Below are positions 55,226 to 64,000 of a DNA stretch of 64,000 nucleotides, piece by piece. This DNA comes from MFD01213-c1 sp963704405. Its GTDB lineage: Bacteria > Planctomycetota > Phycisphaerae > Tepidisphaerales > Tepidisphaeraceae. The notes under the pieces are model-generated. The model was not told the DNA's origin, did not search any database, and worked only from the letters and a program-made list of their open reading frames with translations. A program made the position numbers and the translations under genes. Numbering within the stretch: position 1 is the stretch's first letter; each line of letters opens with the position of its first letter. The stretch spans positions 1,798,001 through 1,862,000 of the forward strand of contig OY969903.1 in the NCBI GenBank assembly GCA_963704405.1, written 5' to 3'.

Positions 55226-56503
55226 GTGAATCGTTGGAACTGGATGCTTGCGCCGGCTCTGTCTGTTTTGTTCTCTGCGCTGGCGCCAGCGCAGACGGTT
55301 CCTGTTTCTCCTCAGTCCGGCGAAAACCTTCGTGTGTTTCTTGTCACCATGGGTTCGGGGTCTGATCCGTGGGAAAAATTCGGCCACAACTGCATCCTCA
55401 TCATGGACCCGGATGCCGGCGATGTCGCGTATAACTGGGGTGTTTTCAGTTTTGGTGAAGGGGTCAACGGTTTTCTCGGTTTCACGTGGCATTTCCTTCA
55501 GGGCCGGCTCTGGTATTCGATGGAAGGCGATCCAGCGGAGCCGATGTTGCGGGCATACGAGGCGGCGGGGCGATCGCTGCTGGCGCAGGAACTGAATCTG
55601 ACCGCCGCCCAGAAGCTTTCGCTTCAGCGGCGGCTGGTGGCGAATGACACTGACGCCAATCGATATTATTTGTATGACTATTATCGGAAAAACTGCTCGA
55701 CGATGGCGCGGGATGTCATTGACGAGACGGTGGACGGGCGCGTGTCCGCGGCGTTGAAGGGGATTGATACGGGGACGACCTATCGCTGGCACAACCGCCG
55801 GCTGACCGCCGACGATTTGTGGTTGTATACGTTTCTGGAATACGTGCTGGGGCATCCAGTCGATCGAAATCTGTCGGCGTGGCAGGAATCTTTTTTGCCG
55901 GCGAAGCTGGCCGAGCATATTCGGCAGGTGCAGGTTCCAGATGGGCAAGGGAATCTGACGCCGCTGGTGAAGAGCGAGCAGCCGCTTTTTTCCGGCAGCA
56001 TTACCGAGCGGAAAGTTGCACCGCGATATTTCATATGGGGATTTTTGCTGGCTGGAATTGGCATCGGCGGGTTGCTGCTGGGCCTTGGGTTTCTGGCGGG
56101 CGGTTATCGCGCTTCGCGATGGGTATTCGTCCTGATTGCAGTATTGTGGTCCTTCTTCGGCGGTCTTCTCGGAACGGTAGCGACATGGGCGTGGTTCACC
56201 GATCATGTCGCGGCAAAATGGAATGAGAATTGGCTGCAATTGAATCCATTGCTGCTGTTGTTGATCGTGCTGATTCCGGTAGCACGGCGATGGCCGATGT
56301 CACCGCGACGCGTGACGGCGACGATCATGGGGCTTTCGTTGTTGGGGGTGATCTTAAAGATTTTGCCCTGGTGCTATCAGGATAACTGGCAGATCATTCT
56401 GCTGGCGCTGCCGGTGAATGCAGGGATGACGGTGGGGCTGTGGCGGTTTACTTTGGGGTCGGATCGCGCCGTTTCTTCTGCTGATCAGCCGGGAGGGAAA
56501 TAG
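55226..56503 (+). CDS. DUF4105 membrane protein
   Basis: A 425-residue protein from a GTG at 55226, with a signal peptide (LAPALSVLFSALAPAQT). Residues about 35-270 form a DUF4105 (Lnb N-terminal periplasmic) domain with its hallmark residues: GSGSDPWEKFGHNCILI, YNWGVFSFG, and YDYYRKNCSTMARDVID with the Cys/His pattern of an NlpC/P60-like or peptidase-like fold. Four transmembrane helices follow (about 275-410). The function of the family is unknown, an envelope protease or amidase role is suspected from the Cys and His. It stands alone, convergent with the VWA gene. Confidence 0.82.
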   Translation: MNRWNWMLAPALSVLFSALAPAQTVPVSPQSGENLRVFLVTMGSGSDPWEKFGHNCILIMDPDAGDVAYNWGVFSFGEGVNGFLGFTWHFLQGRLWYSMEGDPAEPMLRAYEAAGRSLLAQELNLTAAQKLSLQRRLVANDTDANRYYLYDYYRKNCSTMARDVIDETVDGRVSAALKGIDTGTTYRWHNRRLTADDLWLYTFLEYVLGHPVDRNLSAWQESFLPAKLAEHIRQVQVPDGQGNLTPLVKSEQPLFSGSITERKVAPRYFIWGFLLAGIGIGGLLLGLGFLAGGYRASRWVFVLIAVLWSFFGGLLGTVATWAWFTDHVAAKWNENWLQLNPLLLLLIVLIPVARRWPMSPRRVTATIMGLSLLGVILKILPWCYQDNWQIILLALPVNAGMTVGLWRFTLGSDRAVSSADQPGGK

Positions 56504-56535
56504 GAGCAGGGCGGATTGTTTTGCGTCGAAGCATT

Positions 56536-57726
56536 TCAGGCGATATATCCCTTCTTCTTCCTTCCGCTCAGATAGCTCTCCATGATGCACGAAGCCAGTT
56601 CGCCGCTGCTCGTATAAAACGCCACCCCCTTCGTCAGCTTCGTCAGTTGATCCACAAACCCCACCCACTCCATTCCAAAATAATCTTCAATCAGCGCAAA
56701 CGTGCTGATGCGGCAGCCTTCTTTCACCGCCATTACTGCCTCCTTCAAGGTCGCTACCGTGCTCCGCGGGTCTGGTGGATAGAGCAGATAGACAAAATCT
56801 CCCTCCACATGGGCCGTCGGTTGGCCATCGGTAATAATAAAGATCTGTTTGTTCTCACTTGTCCTTTTTCGAAGGATTCGCCGCGCAAGCTGCAAGCCCA
56901 TATGAAGATTCGTAAAATGCTGCGGCGCCCTGGCGATCTGATCGATCGGGACTTTCAGCCGAACCTGGTAATCGTAAATCGTCACCGGCTTAGGCATCGA
57001 TAGCGGCAGCGCCACTTCCGGAATTTTCGCCGCCCCGGAATAAAACCCCACAAAATCGATCGAATCCTGCGGGAACTTCGACCGCACCAAAGACTGCATC
57101 GCCATCGCCACTTTCTTGGCTGACAGATACCGCCCGTATCGCATCATCGACCCGCTCATATCCAGCAGCACCACCGTCGAGCAACTGGTCGTTCCTTCAT
57201 GCAGATGCAGCTCGAAATCTTTTTCGTCGAATTTAATTTTGACCTGCCCTGAAGCACCCGCGGTATAACCGCCGGGCTCTGTCCCCCTGGGAATGCCGTG
57301 TCGGCTCAGCGCATTGTGCAGCGTCTGATGCAAATCCAGTTCGCTGACGGGATCGCCGAACTCATATGGCTTTGTTCCTTCGATGCGTTCACCGCCATGT
57401 CCGGCTGTCACTTTTTCATGTCCTTCGCGCTGTCCATTGCGAAGATTCGAGAAAACTTCCATCAGCGCCTTCCGCTGCATCCTCCCCAGCGCCCGCGGCG
57501 TGAGCCGAAGTTTCCCCTTCCCATCCTTGTCCAGCATTCCCTCCTCAATCATCTTCTCCAGCAGTTCCGACTGCTGCTCATCCTTTGGATCCTTCATCAT
57601 CTGCTCGATGGCCTTCATTGCCTGCTCGCCATACTCCATGATGAAGTCCATTAACTGATCGAAGCCGAACAGCTTGTCCTGCGATGGAAATTCCTCGCCG
57701 TCATATTCGCCATAAAAATATTTCAC
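56536..57726 (-). CDS. VWA-domain (CoxE-like) protein
   Basis: A 397-residue protein from a GTG at 57726; upstream codons lie in a palindromic repeat and are not protein-like. An N-terminal helical region (FGFDQLMDFIMEYGEQAMKA) with two Lys/Glu-rich helices precedes a von Willebrand A domain (about 205-390) with the metal-ion-dependent adhesion site DMSGSM, the T of the MIDAS (HFTNLHMGLQLA) and IFIITDGQPT. Such proteins usually work with a MoxR AAA+ ATPase, which is not in this window. It begins 151 bases downstream of the pseudopilin operon on the same strand. Function unknown. Confidence 0.82.
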   Translation of the reverse strand: MKYFYGEYDGEEFPSQDKLFGFDQLMDFIMEYGEQAMKAIEQMMKDPKDEQQSELLEKMIEEGMLDKDGKGKLRLTPRALGRMQRKALMEVFSNLRNGQREGHEKVTAGHGGERIEGTKPYEFGDPVSELDLHQTLHNALSRHGIPRGTEPGGYTAGASGQVKIKFDEKDFELHLHEGTTSCSTVVLLDMSGSMMRYGRYLSAKKVAMAMQSLVRSKFPQDSIDFVGFYSGAAKIPEVALPLSMPKPVTIYDYQVRLKVPIDQIARAPQHFTNLHMGLQLARRILRKRTSENKQIFIITDGQPTAHVEGDFVYLLYPPDPRSTVATLKEAVMAVKEGCRISTFALIEDYFGMEWVGFVDQLTKLTKGVAFYTSSGELASCIMESYLSGRKKKGYIA

Positions 57727-57773
57727 GCTTTTATTGTAGCTTGGTTGGGAGCGACGATCTCGTGGAAAAAGAA

Positions 57774-57873
57774 ATGTCCGTTGCCGATGGTCTGCTGACG
57801 GTTGCTGGAACATAACGTTCGCAACTACCGGCAAAAGACAACTGCAACGGACCACTGACAACGGACAACGGAC
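57774..57873. repeat. GTCCGTTG-type palindromic repeat, copy 6
   Basis: Left arm 57774-57806 (ATGTCCGTTGCCGATGGTCT, then GCTGACGGTTGCTGG) and right arm about 57834-57873 (AAAAGACAACTGCAACGGAC, then CACTGACAACGGACAACGGA) pair imperfectly. It fills the spacer between the VWA gene and the pseudopilin gene, and is the only copy found outside the flagellar region. Confidence 0.7.
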
Positions 57874-57877
57874 CCTT

Positions 57878-58525
57878 TCAATAAGGAATTTCCTGCCGCG
57901 TGGCCGCCCCTCCGCTTAAGACCACCTGATCTGTTCCCCACATGACCTGAACCACGAATGAAACCTGGACAGGCCACGTCGTCTTATTTGGAATGAGACC
58001 GCTCTTATAGTCAAAGACGGCGAAATTCACATTCGTCGCAGCGTTGCGCGTTGTTCCAGCCGTCGCATCCACGATCTGAATCACTCCCGGCGCGGCCCCG
58101 GCTGCCGCCACGTATTGCCATGTCCGATCATTGCCGTTGGCAGAAATCAGATGGACCTGCGTCGAAGTAACGCTCAGCACCTTTTGTGCCTGGCGCACTT
58201 CTTTCACAAACTGCGCCATGCACACCCGTGCCTGTTGCGTGGCGCGGAAGAACCGATCGTTCTCCTCGACGGCCGATCCTGCCGCGTTATACGCACTCGC
58301 CGCCGCGACCAACAATGTCGCTGAAATTGCCAAACTCAGCAGCAGTTCAACAAGTGTAAAGCCGCTCACCACTTTGTTGCGGCGCGAACGATGCGGCAGA
58401 TGCGGGGTTCGCCGTGGCCTCCTCGGGCACTCCGAGGGGAGCGAGAGGAATTGGCGAGTGCCTTCGAGCGGATTGGGGTGGATGCCGCCGATCTCTTTTG
58501 TTGTTGAGCATTCTAAACCGTTCAC
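57878..58525 (-). CDS. Prepilin-type (PilW/GspJ-like) protein
   Basis: Pseudopilin with the class III signal SG^FTLVELLLSLAISATLLVA, cleaved before Phe by prepilin peptidase, and a beta-rich C-terminal domain, as in PilW or GspJ minor pilins. The frame opens with an ATG at 58525 that overlaps the stop of the upstream gene (ATGA), giving 215 residues, but the leader would then be about 54 residues and partly encoded by a dispersed repeat. A GTG at 58372 or 58369 would give an ordinary short leader. It ends the type IV pilus run. Confidence 0.8.
   Translation of the reverse strand: MNGLECSTTKEIGGIHPNPLEGTRQFLSLPSECPRRPRRTPHLPHRSRRNKVVSGFTLVELLLSLAISATLLVAAASAYNAAGSAVEENDRFFRATQQARVCMAQFVKEVRQAQKVLSVTSTQVHLISANGNDRTWQYVAAAGAAPGVIQIVDATAGTTRNAATNVNFAVFDYKSGLIPNKTTWPVQVSFVVQVMWGTDQVVLSGGAATRQEIPY
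58426..58462. repeat. GTCGCCAATTCCT-type dispersed repeat, copy 2, within the pseudopilin leader
   Basis: GGCACTC (58426-58432) and GAGTGCC (58456-58462) are inverted around a block whose minus-strand text GGCACTCGCCAATTCCTCTC resembles the element at 55079. It encodes the TRQFLSLPSECPRR part of the pseudopilin frame, which has no counterpart in typical prepilin leaders. Confidence 0.5.
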
Positions 58526-60015
58526 GGATGCACCTCCGCATAAGTATCCGCCGCCGGCTTATAGTGGCTCCCAAAATACACCCCTGCTGGGTAATTGGTC
58601 GTCCCCTGGCTTGCGATGGTGATCGTGTTGTTCCCGGAAAAGCTCGTCGTGGAGTCCTGCATATTGATGATCGTCCCCGACACGGTTCCCTGTGCATTAC
58701 CCGAAAAGCTCATCTGATCCGCGACGATCGTTCCATTTACGGTATGAAAGTTACCGCCAAACGAGACACTGAAATTCGGCGCCAACAAAAACGCCCCGCT
58801 TAGCCCCCGCTCCGCGGCGGGGAATGTCGCGTTCGCCGGCAGCGTGCTCATCGCCGCGCTGGTTACACCGCCATTAAAGGAGATGGTGTTCGTCGAATAA
58901 TTCCCGCTCGCTGTATTATCCACGACAATCGCGCCGGTGATCGAAGTATTTCCGGCAAACTTAATACTGTTGGGCTGCATGATATACATCACACCTTGAA
59001 TGTTCGCGTTGTTAAACGACCATGACTTTCCGGCCGGCGGTGTGGGAATGATGACATTGTTTAATGTTGTCGACGGATTGGCCGACCACACCATCGTCGT
59101 ATACGTCGTCGATTGCTTAAATACCGTCGTATCAATCACCGGGAAATCGGGCGGCACATTTAACTGCTTCACGTGGTTCGAAAAATCCGCATTGTTCGGC
59201 GATTCACCCGCAATCGTGCCATTGCCATAACTCGGATGCCCGCTCGGATTCGTATACGCAAAGTTTCCTGAAATTGAAGGCCCGCCTGTCATGCTCAGCG
59301 GCGTCGCGCTTGCCGTCGTGCTCAGCACGCTTCCATTATCCAAGTGGCCGGCGGTGCCTGTGATCGAAACGTTGCCATTCATCGTCACCGGGCTTTTGCT
59401 GGCAACGCCATAACTGAAAATATCCGCCGCATTTTCCGCCGGGTTGAATGTGATCTGCACCGCGCGATCCGGATTATTTGTCACGTTCCCATAGCGACCG
59501 GTCACCTTCACCGTGAGGTTTGTTCCATTTTGCGTGATCGTGATGTAGCACCGGCTCGTTGAATCCAGTGAGATCCAATGCTGAACCACATTCGCGCCCG
59601 ACCCGCTTTGCCCCGGAATATAAAGCACATTATTTCCCGATCCATCCACGCCGGTGGTCGGGTTGTACTTGATGCCAGTGCTCACATCGACCATGTTCGT
59701 CGTGTTGTCCAGCTTCGTATGAAGCTGAGTCGTCAGCATGTTGAATGTGGTCTGCGTATCCCACTGCCCATAAGGAATGTCGAGCGTATCCAACTGATAC
59801 CGGATGAACTGCAACCCATTCTCCGCTGCCATCAGCGACTGCATGTTGTGCGATTCGTTATAAGCCACCATATTTGAAGTCGTCGCGGCGGCGTATAGCC
59901 CCAGCGCCATCACCGAAAACAAAACCAAATACAACATCGCCAAAACCATGGCAAACCCCCGCCGCGCGGGCCGCACGCCTGGAACCCCTCGATGATGTCT
60001 AATAAAATTCATCAT
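58522..60015 (-). CDS. PilX-like pilus assembly protein
   Basis: A 497-residue protein with an Arg-rich N-terminus, then GFAMVLAMLYLVLFSVMALG, a membrane helix of the PilX N-terminal type (GxAL-x2-VLhhLlvhs). NMQSLMAAENGLQFIRYQL corresponds to the AExG-x-R motif following it. The remaining 420 residues are Asn/Ser/Thr/Gly-rich beta-structure with many SGN repeats (FSGNAQGTVSG, FSGNNTITI), far longer than PilX of proteobacteria. Probably an exported minor pilin or adhesin-like component. The stop overlaps the next start by four bases. Confidence 0.75.
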   Translation of the reverse strand: MMNFIRHHRGVPGVRPARRGFAMVLAMLYLVLFSVMALGLYAAATTSNMVAYNESHNMQSLMAAENGLQFIRYQLDTLDIPYGQWDTQTTFNMLTTQLHTKLDNTTNMVDVSTGIKYNPTTGVDGSGNNVLYIPGQSGSGANVVQHWISLDSTSRCYITITQNGTNLTVKVTGRYGNVTNNPDRAVQITFNPAENAADIFSYGVASKSPVTMNGNVSITGTAGHLDNGSVLSTTASATPLSMTGGPSISGNFAYTNPSGHPSYGNGTIAGESPNNADFSNHVKQLNVPPDFPVIDTTVFKQSTTYTTMVWSANPSTTLNNVIIPTPPAGKSWSFNNANIQGVMYIMQPNSIKFAGNTSITGAIVVDNTASGNYSTNTISFNGGVTSAAMSTLPANATFPAAERGLSGAFLLAPNFSVSFGGNFHTVNGTIVADQMSFSGNAQGTVSGTIINMQDSTTSFSGNNTITIASQGTTNYPAGVYFGSHYKPAADTYAEVHP

Positions 60016-60063
60016 GACATCACTCCACTAAAGCAACAGGCAGACAACCGATCGCGGACAGAC

Positions 60064-60618
60064 CTATCTGGTCTGCACCACATTCCAAGCCTGCTGGTAG
60101 ATCTGATTCCCATTCCGTGTAATCGTGCACGTCACTCGCATTACGTTGTTATTGGTTGTGTCGGTTGAATTCAGCGTCTGCTGGACATTGGTCGGGTCGA
60201 CCAGTGCCAGATCGATTTGTTGCTGCCATCCCGTCCAGTCCATTCCCGGTGCAGTCGGCATCGCCTTTCCGAGCGCATCCACCACGCTGGTTCCATTCGC
60301 TCCAAGCCGCAGCCCCGCTAAATCATCCACGCTGTTGCAGGTCGCTATCGTCTCGCCGTTATCCATCCCCCAGGCGCCATCCGTATAAGACAGCCGCTCT
60401 GTCAGTTCATGAATATTATTAGCCAGGTTCATCGCCGTCGTGAGATCCGCCGCCCCGGCATTAGACTTCGTGCTTGCGCCCATCAGCGTCATCAGCGCGG
60501 CCGTTCCAATGCCAATGATGGCCGTGCTGATCGCCACCTCAATAAACGTAAACCCGCGTCTCTGCGACGAGCGACCGCGAACATATCTCGACGCATACCT
60601 CATGCGTCTGATATCCAA
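60064..60618 (-). CDS. Prepilin-type (PilV/GspI-like) protein
   Basis: A 184-residue pseudopilin with an Arg-rich leader followed by RRGFTFIEVAISTAIIGIG, the prepilin peptidase site (G^F with Glu at +5), and a short C-terminal beta domain. GspI/PilV-like proteins of this size are minor pilins. The start at 60618 gives a 22-residue leader; a Met six codons later is also possible. Its position between pilC and the PilX-like gene supports a shared pilus or secretion complex. Confidence 0.82.
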   Translation of the reverse strand: MDIRRMRYASRYVRGRSSQRRGFTFIEVAISTAIIGIGTAALMTLMGASTKSNAGAADLTTAMNLANNIHELTERLSYTDGAWGMDNGETIATCNSVDDLAGLRLGANGTSVVDALGKAMPTAPGMDWTGWQQQIDLALVDPTNVQQTLNSTDTTNNNVMRVTCTITRNGNQIYQQAWNVVQTR

Positions 60619-60856
60619 TTCGCCCGCCCCAACTGCAAATCACCCGCAGATTTCCCCGCCTATCCAAAGTCCGGATAAAAAGCGATGCCAAGACGCCCGA
60701 AATACTGGGGGAAGAGGCGGGAGAACGTTCGAATGACGAATGTTCAGATGACAAAACTGCAATTGAGGGGAAGATTCATATCGAGGGGAGGCTCATTCTG
60801 TGTATCTTCTTTCTCCTCTTATCTTTTGGTGGCTTCAGTGTCTTGGCGGCAAATCT

Positions 60857-62071
60857 TCATTTCAAAATCTGACTCAACTTAAAGATCGGCAGAATAATGC
60901 TCATCGCAATAAACCCTACGACCCCACCCATCGCAATAATCATCAGCGGTTCAATCATCGCCGTACACGTCTTGATGACCGCCTTCAATTCCTTTCCATA
61001 GTAGCTGCTGATTTCGTCGAGGACCTCGCCGAGTTTTCCTGATTCCTCACCGGCGGCGATCATCTGAACGACTGCCCGCGGGAGCAGCGTGCTTGCCTGG
61101 AGCGGGGCCGATATTTTCCGCCCCTGCTTCACCGCCGTGTGCACGGACCGCCACATGGATCGATACAGTACATTCCCGCTGATCTCGGCTGTGATCGTCA
61201 GTGTATCGAGCATCGGCACGCCTGCGTTGATCAGTTCCCCCATCGTGTGCATGCCCCGCGTGATGTAGAGCGCGCGGAACATCTTCTTGAAAACCGGGAT
61301 CATCAGCTTGGTCTTATCCCACCAGATTCGCCCGCCGGTGGTTCGCAGCAGCATCACCCATCCCCATATGCCCAATCCCACGAGCAAGATGCAAAGCCAC
61401 CAGTAGACGTTCAGAAAGTCTGAAATCTTAATGAGCAATTTTGTTGCCGCGGGCAGGGCCTTTTCCTTGCCCTGGAAGATGAGCATGAACCGCGGCACGA
61501 CAAACTTCAGCAGGAAGATCGTCGTGCTGATCGCGAGCGTTCCAATGATCCCCGGATAAATCATCGCTCCGCGGACCATGCTGCTGGTTTCGATCTGCTG
61601 CGCCAGATAGTCCGCGATGCGCGAAAGCATCTTGCTGAATCCGCCCGACAATTCGGACGCTTTGACCATGTTCACATACAGCGGCGAAAAGCTCTTTGGA
61701 AACCGCATGAGCGCTTCCGAAAACTGCTTGCCGCTTTCGACATCCCGTTTCATCTGCTGGAGCATCTTCTTAAATTTCGGATTCTCCGCCTGCTCCGCGA
61801 TCCCCTCAATGGCCGCCCGGATGCTGATCCCCGCCCGAATCATGACGGCCAACTGCACGGTAAACGAATGGATGTCCTTCAGCCCCGGCCCCAATGAAAT
61901 ATCAAAACTAAATCCCTTCTTCGCTGCCTTCTCATCGACAGGCGCCAGCGCCACAACAAACAACCCCCGATCGCGCAACTGCTGGCCGGCTTCGGACAAG
62001 CTTCCCGCCGCCGTAGTTCCCGCGGAGAACTTCCCTGCTCCATCTTTTACTTCATATCGATAATTCGGCAT
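60857..62071 (-). CDS. pilC: Type IV pilus/type II secretion inner-membrane platform protein PilC (GspF)
   Basis: A 404-residue polytopic protein with two copies of the T2SSF domain. The first covers about 65-190 (VQLAVMIRAGISIRAAIEGI), the second about 265-395 (YITRGMHTMGELINAGVPML and AAGEESGKLGEVLDEISSYY). Three transmembrane helices lie at about 170-195, 225-245 and 375-398. It forms the platform on which the assembly ATPases PilB and PilT act, both encoded just upstream on the same strand. Confidence 0.95.
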   Translation of the reverse strand: MPNYRYEVKDGAGKFSAGTTAAGSLSEAGQQLRDRGLFVVALAPVDEKAAKKGFSFDISLGPGLKDIHSFTVQLAVMIRAGISIRAAIEGIAEQAENPKFKKMLQQMKRDVESGKQFSEALMRFPKSFSPLYVNMVKASELSGGFSKMLSRIADYLAQQIETSSMVRGAMIYPGIIGTLAISTTIFLLKFVVPRFMLIFQGKEKALPAATKLLIKISDFLNVYWWLCILLVGLGIWGWVMLLRTTGGRIWWDKTKLMIPVFKKMFRALYITRGMHTMGELINAGVPMLDTLTITAEISGNVLYRSMWRSVHTAVKQGRKISAPLQASTLLPRAVVQMIAAGEESGKLGEVLDEISSYYGKELKAVIKTCTAMIEPLMIIAMGGVVGFIAMSIILPIFKLSQILK

Positions 62072-62334
62072 GTACTAACTCTCCTTCATCCGACTGCGAT
62101 CAAGGAAACATCCGATATATCGACCGTTCAAACCAGCGAGTTGGCGATGATTGCCAAGAATAGGGCCGGATGTGAACCTGTAACGAAGATGCGGCCCTCG
62201 TCCGCCACGTTACGTCTATCCTGAAAGAATTTATTTTCGCCAGCCCCGCAGTGAGATCCTTCTGCGTACCTCAGGAATGATCAATGGGCGCAATGCTCAA
62301 TCCAAAAGCCCCAATCGAAAATCCAAAATCCCGA

Positions 62335-63393
62335 TCAAGCCGCCAGTGCTGTCTTCATCCGCTCCGGATGCGCGGCCATCGCCATCGCATCTTCCTTGGA
62401 AATATATCCATTCACAAAAAGCTGCTTGATCGACGTATCCAGCGACTGCATTCCCAGCGCCTTGTTCGTCTCGATCGCATTTGGAATTTCGAAAATGCGA
62501 TTCTCGCGAATGCAGTTCCGCACCGCCGGCGTACACAGCATGATCTCCACCGCGGGCACCATTCCCGGCTGATCTGACCGCTTGAACAGCGTCTGGCTGA
62601 TTACCGCCTGCAGTGTGTTTGCCAGCATCGACCGAATCTGGTTCTGCTGATCTGTCGGATAAATATCGATGATTCGGTCGATCGTCTGCGGCGCATTGAC
62701 TGTATGCAGCGTGCTCATGACCAAGTGGCCTGTTTCGGCGGCCGTGATCGCCGCGCTGGTCGTTTCCAGGTCGCGCATTTCACCGACGAGGATCGTATCA
62801 GGGTCTTGTCGCAGCACATGCCGCAGCCCGCTGGCGAAGTCCGGCACATCGCTCCCGACTTCGCGCTGCTCGATGCAGCATTTATCACTCACGAACGCAT
62901 ATTCGATCGGATCTTCCAGCGTGATGATGTGCCCATATTCCCGCTTGTTGATTGAGTCGATCATGCCGGCCAGCGTAGTGCTCTTTCCCGAACCTGTGCC
63001 GCCGGTCACCAGGATGAGTCCTCTGGCCAGTTTGGTCAGTTCCTCCACTACCGGCGGCAAATAAAGCTGATCCAGCGGCCGGACCTTCGGGTTAATCGTT
63101 CGCAGAGAAAGCGCCACCGTCTCTCGCTGATAGTGCGCATTCACGCGGAATCGCCCGCATCCCGGCACCGAATAAGAAAAGTCGCTGTCCCGGTGCTCCT
63201 GAAATTCCGCCCATCGCTTCTCGGGCATCATCTCTTTCGCCAATTGCACGGCGTACTCTGGCGTTACGACCGGGAACTCGCTCGGCTTTACTGTCGTATG
63301 CACCCGAAACAGCGGCTGCAACCCGGCGTTGATATGAATATCTGACGCCTTGGCCACCATCGCAGCCCGCAAAATGTCATCAATCATCGGCAT
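62335..63393 (-). CDS. pilT: Type IV pilus retraction ATPase PilT
   Basis: A 352-residue hexameric ATPase that depolymerises pili for twitching motility. Walker A GGTGSGKSTT is at about 131-140, with the Asp box (IITLEDPIEYAF), Walker B (DPDTILVGEMRDLETTSAA) and His box (GHLVMSTLHT) following. The C-terminal AIRNLIRE-type helix is present as CTPAVRNCIRE, the PilT-specific retraction motif. It is separated from pilC by 263 bases with a short AATCCAAAATC repeat near 62300-62330 and no gene. Confidence 0.96.
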   Translation of the reverse strand: MPMIDDILRAAMVAKASDIHINAGLQPLFRVHTTVKPSEFPVVTPEYAVQLAKEMMPEKRWAEFQEHRDSDFSYSVPGCGRFRVNAHYQRETVALSLRTINPKVRPLDQLYLPPVVEELTKLARGLILVTGGTGSGKSTTLAGMIDSINKREYGHIITLEDPIEYAFVSDKCCIEQREVGSDVPDFASGLRHVLRQDPDTILVGEMRDLETTSAAITAAETGHLVMSTLHTVNAPQTIDRIIDIYPTDQQNQIRSMLANTLQAVISQTLFKRSDQPGMVPAVEIMLCTPAVRNCIRENRIFEIPNAIETNKALGMQSLDTSIKQLFVNGYISKEDAMAMAAHPERMKTALAA

Positions 63394-63418
63394 AATCTGA
63401 CCTCATTTAGCATGGGAC

Positions 63419-63462
63419 TTCGGCAGGCTCGATAAAGCCAGTCGAGCCGAGCCCGTGTCGAA
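63419..63462. repeat. TTCGGCAGGCTCG-type inverted repeat between pilB and pilT
   Basis: ACTTCGGCAGGCTCGA (63418-63433) is partly repeated in inverted form by TCGAGCCGAGCCCGTGTCGA (63443-63462). Related by the GGCTCGA/TCGAGCC core and ACTTCGGC text to the block in the fliH-fliI spacer. Confidence 0.4.
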
Positions 63463-63482
63463 CGCTTGAACAATCCAAACTG

Positions 63483-64000
63483 CTAAAACGAACTCTCTGT
63501 AACCCTCAAAATTTCTTCAATCGTCGTCAATCCCTTCATCACCTTCTGATATCCATCTTCCCTCAACGTCACCAGTCCTCGTTCCCGGCATAGCTTCCTC
63601 AACTGATTCACATCCAGGTTCCGGGTCACCAAATCCCGCAGCGCATCATCCATCACCAGCAATTCGTAAATACCCAGGCGCCCTGAATAGCCTGTCTTGC
63701 GGCAGCGATCGCATCCCTTCCCGCGAAACATCGCGGCCCCGCGGAATCCCTGCATTTCCAGAAACTCCTTCATCTCATCCGTTGGCGTATATTGCTCTTT
63801 GCACTCCTTGCATATCTTCCGCACAAGCCGCTGTGCTAAGATCGCATTCACTGCGGCACTGATCAAATAAGGCTCAACACCCACATTTATAAGCCGCGTA
63901 ATCGATGCAGGCGCATCATTCGTATGCAACGTGCTCAGCACCAGGTGCCCTGTTAAAGCGGCCTGCACCGCGATCCGCGCTGTTTCCGCATCGCGAATCT
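63483..64000 (-). CDS. pilB: Type IV pilus assembly ATPase PilB (GspE), partial
   Basis: C-terminal 172 residues of the extension ATPase; the gene continues past the right edge. Seen are the Walker B remnant (IRDAETARIAVQAALTGHLV), the His box (LSTLHTNDAPASITRLINVG), and the zinc tetracysteine CKECKEQYTP ... GCDRCRKTGYSGRLG of PilB/GspE, then the C-terminal helices RERGLVTLREDGYQKVMKGL and TTIEEILRVTESSF. It is the first identifiable gene of the pilB-pilT-pilC operon. Confidence 0.95.
   Translation of the reverse strand, partial: IRDAETARIAVQAALTGHLVLSTLHTNDAPASITRLINVGVEPYLISAAVNAILAQRLVRKICKECKEQYTPTDEMKEFLEMQGFRGAAMFRGKGCDRCRKTGYSGRLGIYELLVMDDALRDLVTRNLDVNQLRKLCRERGLVTLREDGYQKVMKGLTTIEEILRVTESSF

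Overview
The window looks like a chromosomal segment of a Planctomycetes bacterium, probably of the Phycisphaerae/Tepidisphaerales side. The reasons are a 23S-5S rRNA unit with no 16S gene in front of it, a secreted beta-helix protein with an LE-x-R-x-L-F-S N-terminal motif, ResB/CcsA cytochrome c maturation proteins with very large extracytoplasmic parts, cysteine-ribbon membrane proteins, and several families of dispersed palindromic repeats in the spacers. The assignment is inference from gene content; no database search was possible. No tRNA, CRISPR array, transposase or phage gene was found.

Layout. 0-15.5 kb is housekeeping and envelope: recA, an HtrA-type protease, a secreted beta-helix protein, a TlpA-like thioredoxin lipoprotein-type protein, acnA, a GNAT acetyltransferase, signal peptidase I, a small zinc-ribbon membrane protein and a large TPR protein. 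15.6-30.8 kb is a flagellar basal-body/export cluster: a FlgN-like chaperone, a soluble histidine kinase with its sigma-54 response regulator, flgB-flgC-fliE-fliF-fliG-fliH-fliI-fliJ-motE-like-fliK, then flgD-flgE-flbD behind a strong terminator. 30.8-35.05 kb is an rRNA unit (two tandem promoters, a boxA-like antitermination site, 23S, 5S, terminator). 35.2-39.1 kb holds a CHASE hybrid histidine kinase and a short UvrC-like protein. 39.2-44.0 kb is a minus-strand polyamine cluster: speA, aguA and aguB encode the complete route arginine to agmatine to N-carbamoylputrescine to putrescine, and an uncharacterised pair of tiny overlapping genes sits between aguB and aguA. 45.2-49.4 kb encodes ResB and CcsA. 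49.7-55.0 kb is carbohydrate metabolism (glycogen debranching enzyme, GH28 polygalacturonase, GH27 alpha-galactosidase). 55.2-57.7 kb carries a DUF4105 membrane protein and a VWA protein. 57.9-64 kb is a type IV pilus / type II secretion operon on the minus strand (pilB-pilT-pilC and three pseudopilin-like proteins), running off the right edge.

The most notable observations are: (1) five otherwise intact conserved genes (TPR protein, flgE, ccsA, alpha-galactosidase, zinc-ribbon protein) are each split by one frameshift, and all five shifts are in the same +1 direction, which points to systematic one-base insertions in the assembly rather than decay; (2) a 57-bp perfect-armed palindrome is inserted in frame inside agmatine deiminase; (3) a family of at least six GTTGTCCGTTG-type inverted repeats decorates spacers, five of them in the flagellar region; (4) a three-hairpin RNA-like spacer with a GGA loop ends in an intrinsic terminator between flgE and flbD; (5) an unknown two-gene module is embedded in the putrescine operon; (6) the UvrC-like protein keeps the four-cysteine cluster but has a degenerate GIY-YIG domain.
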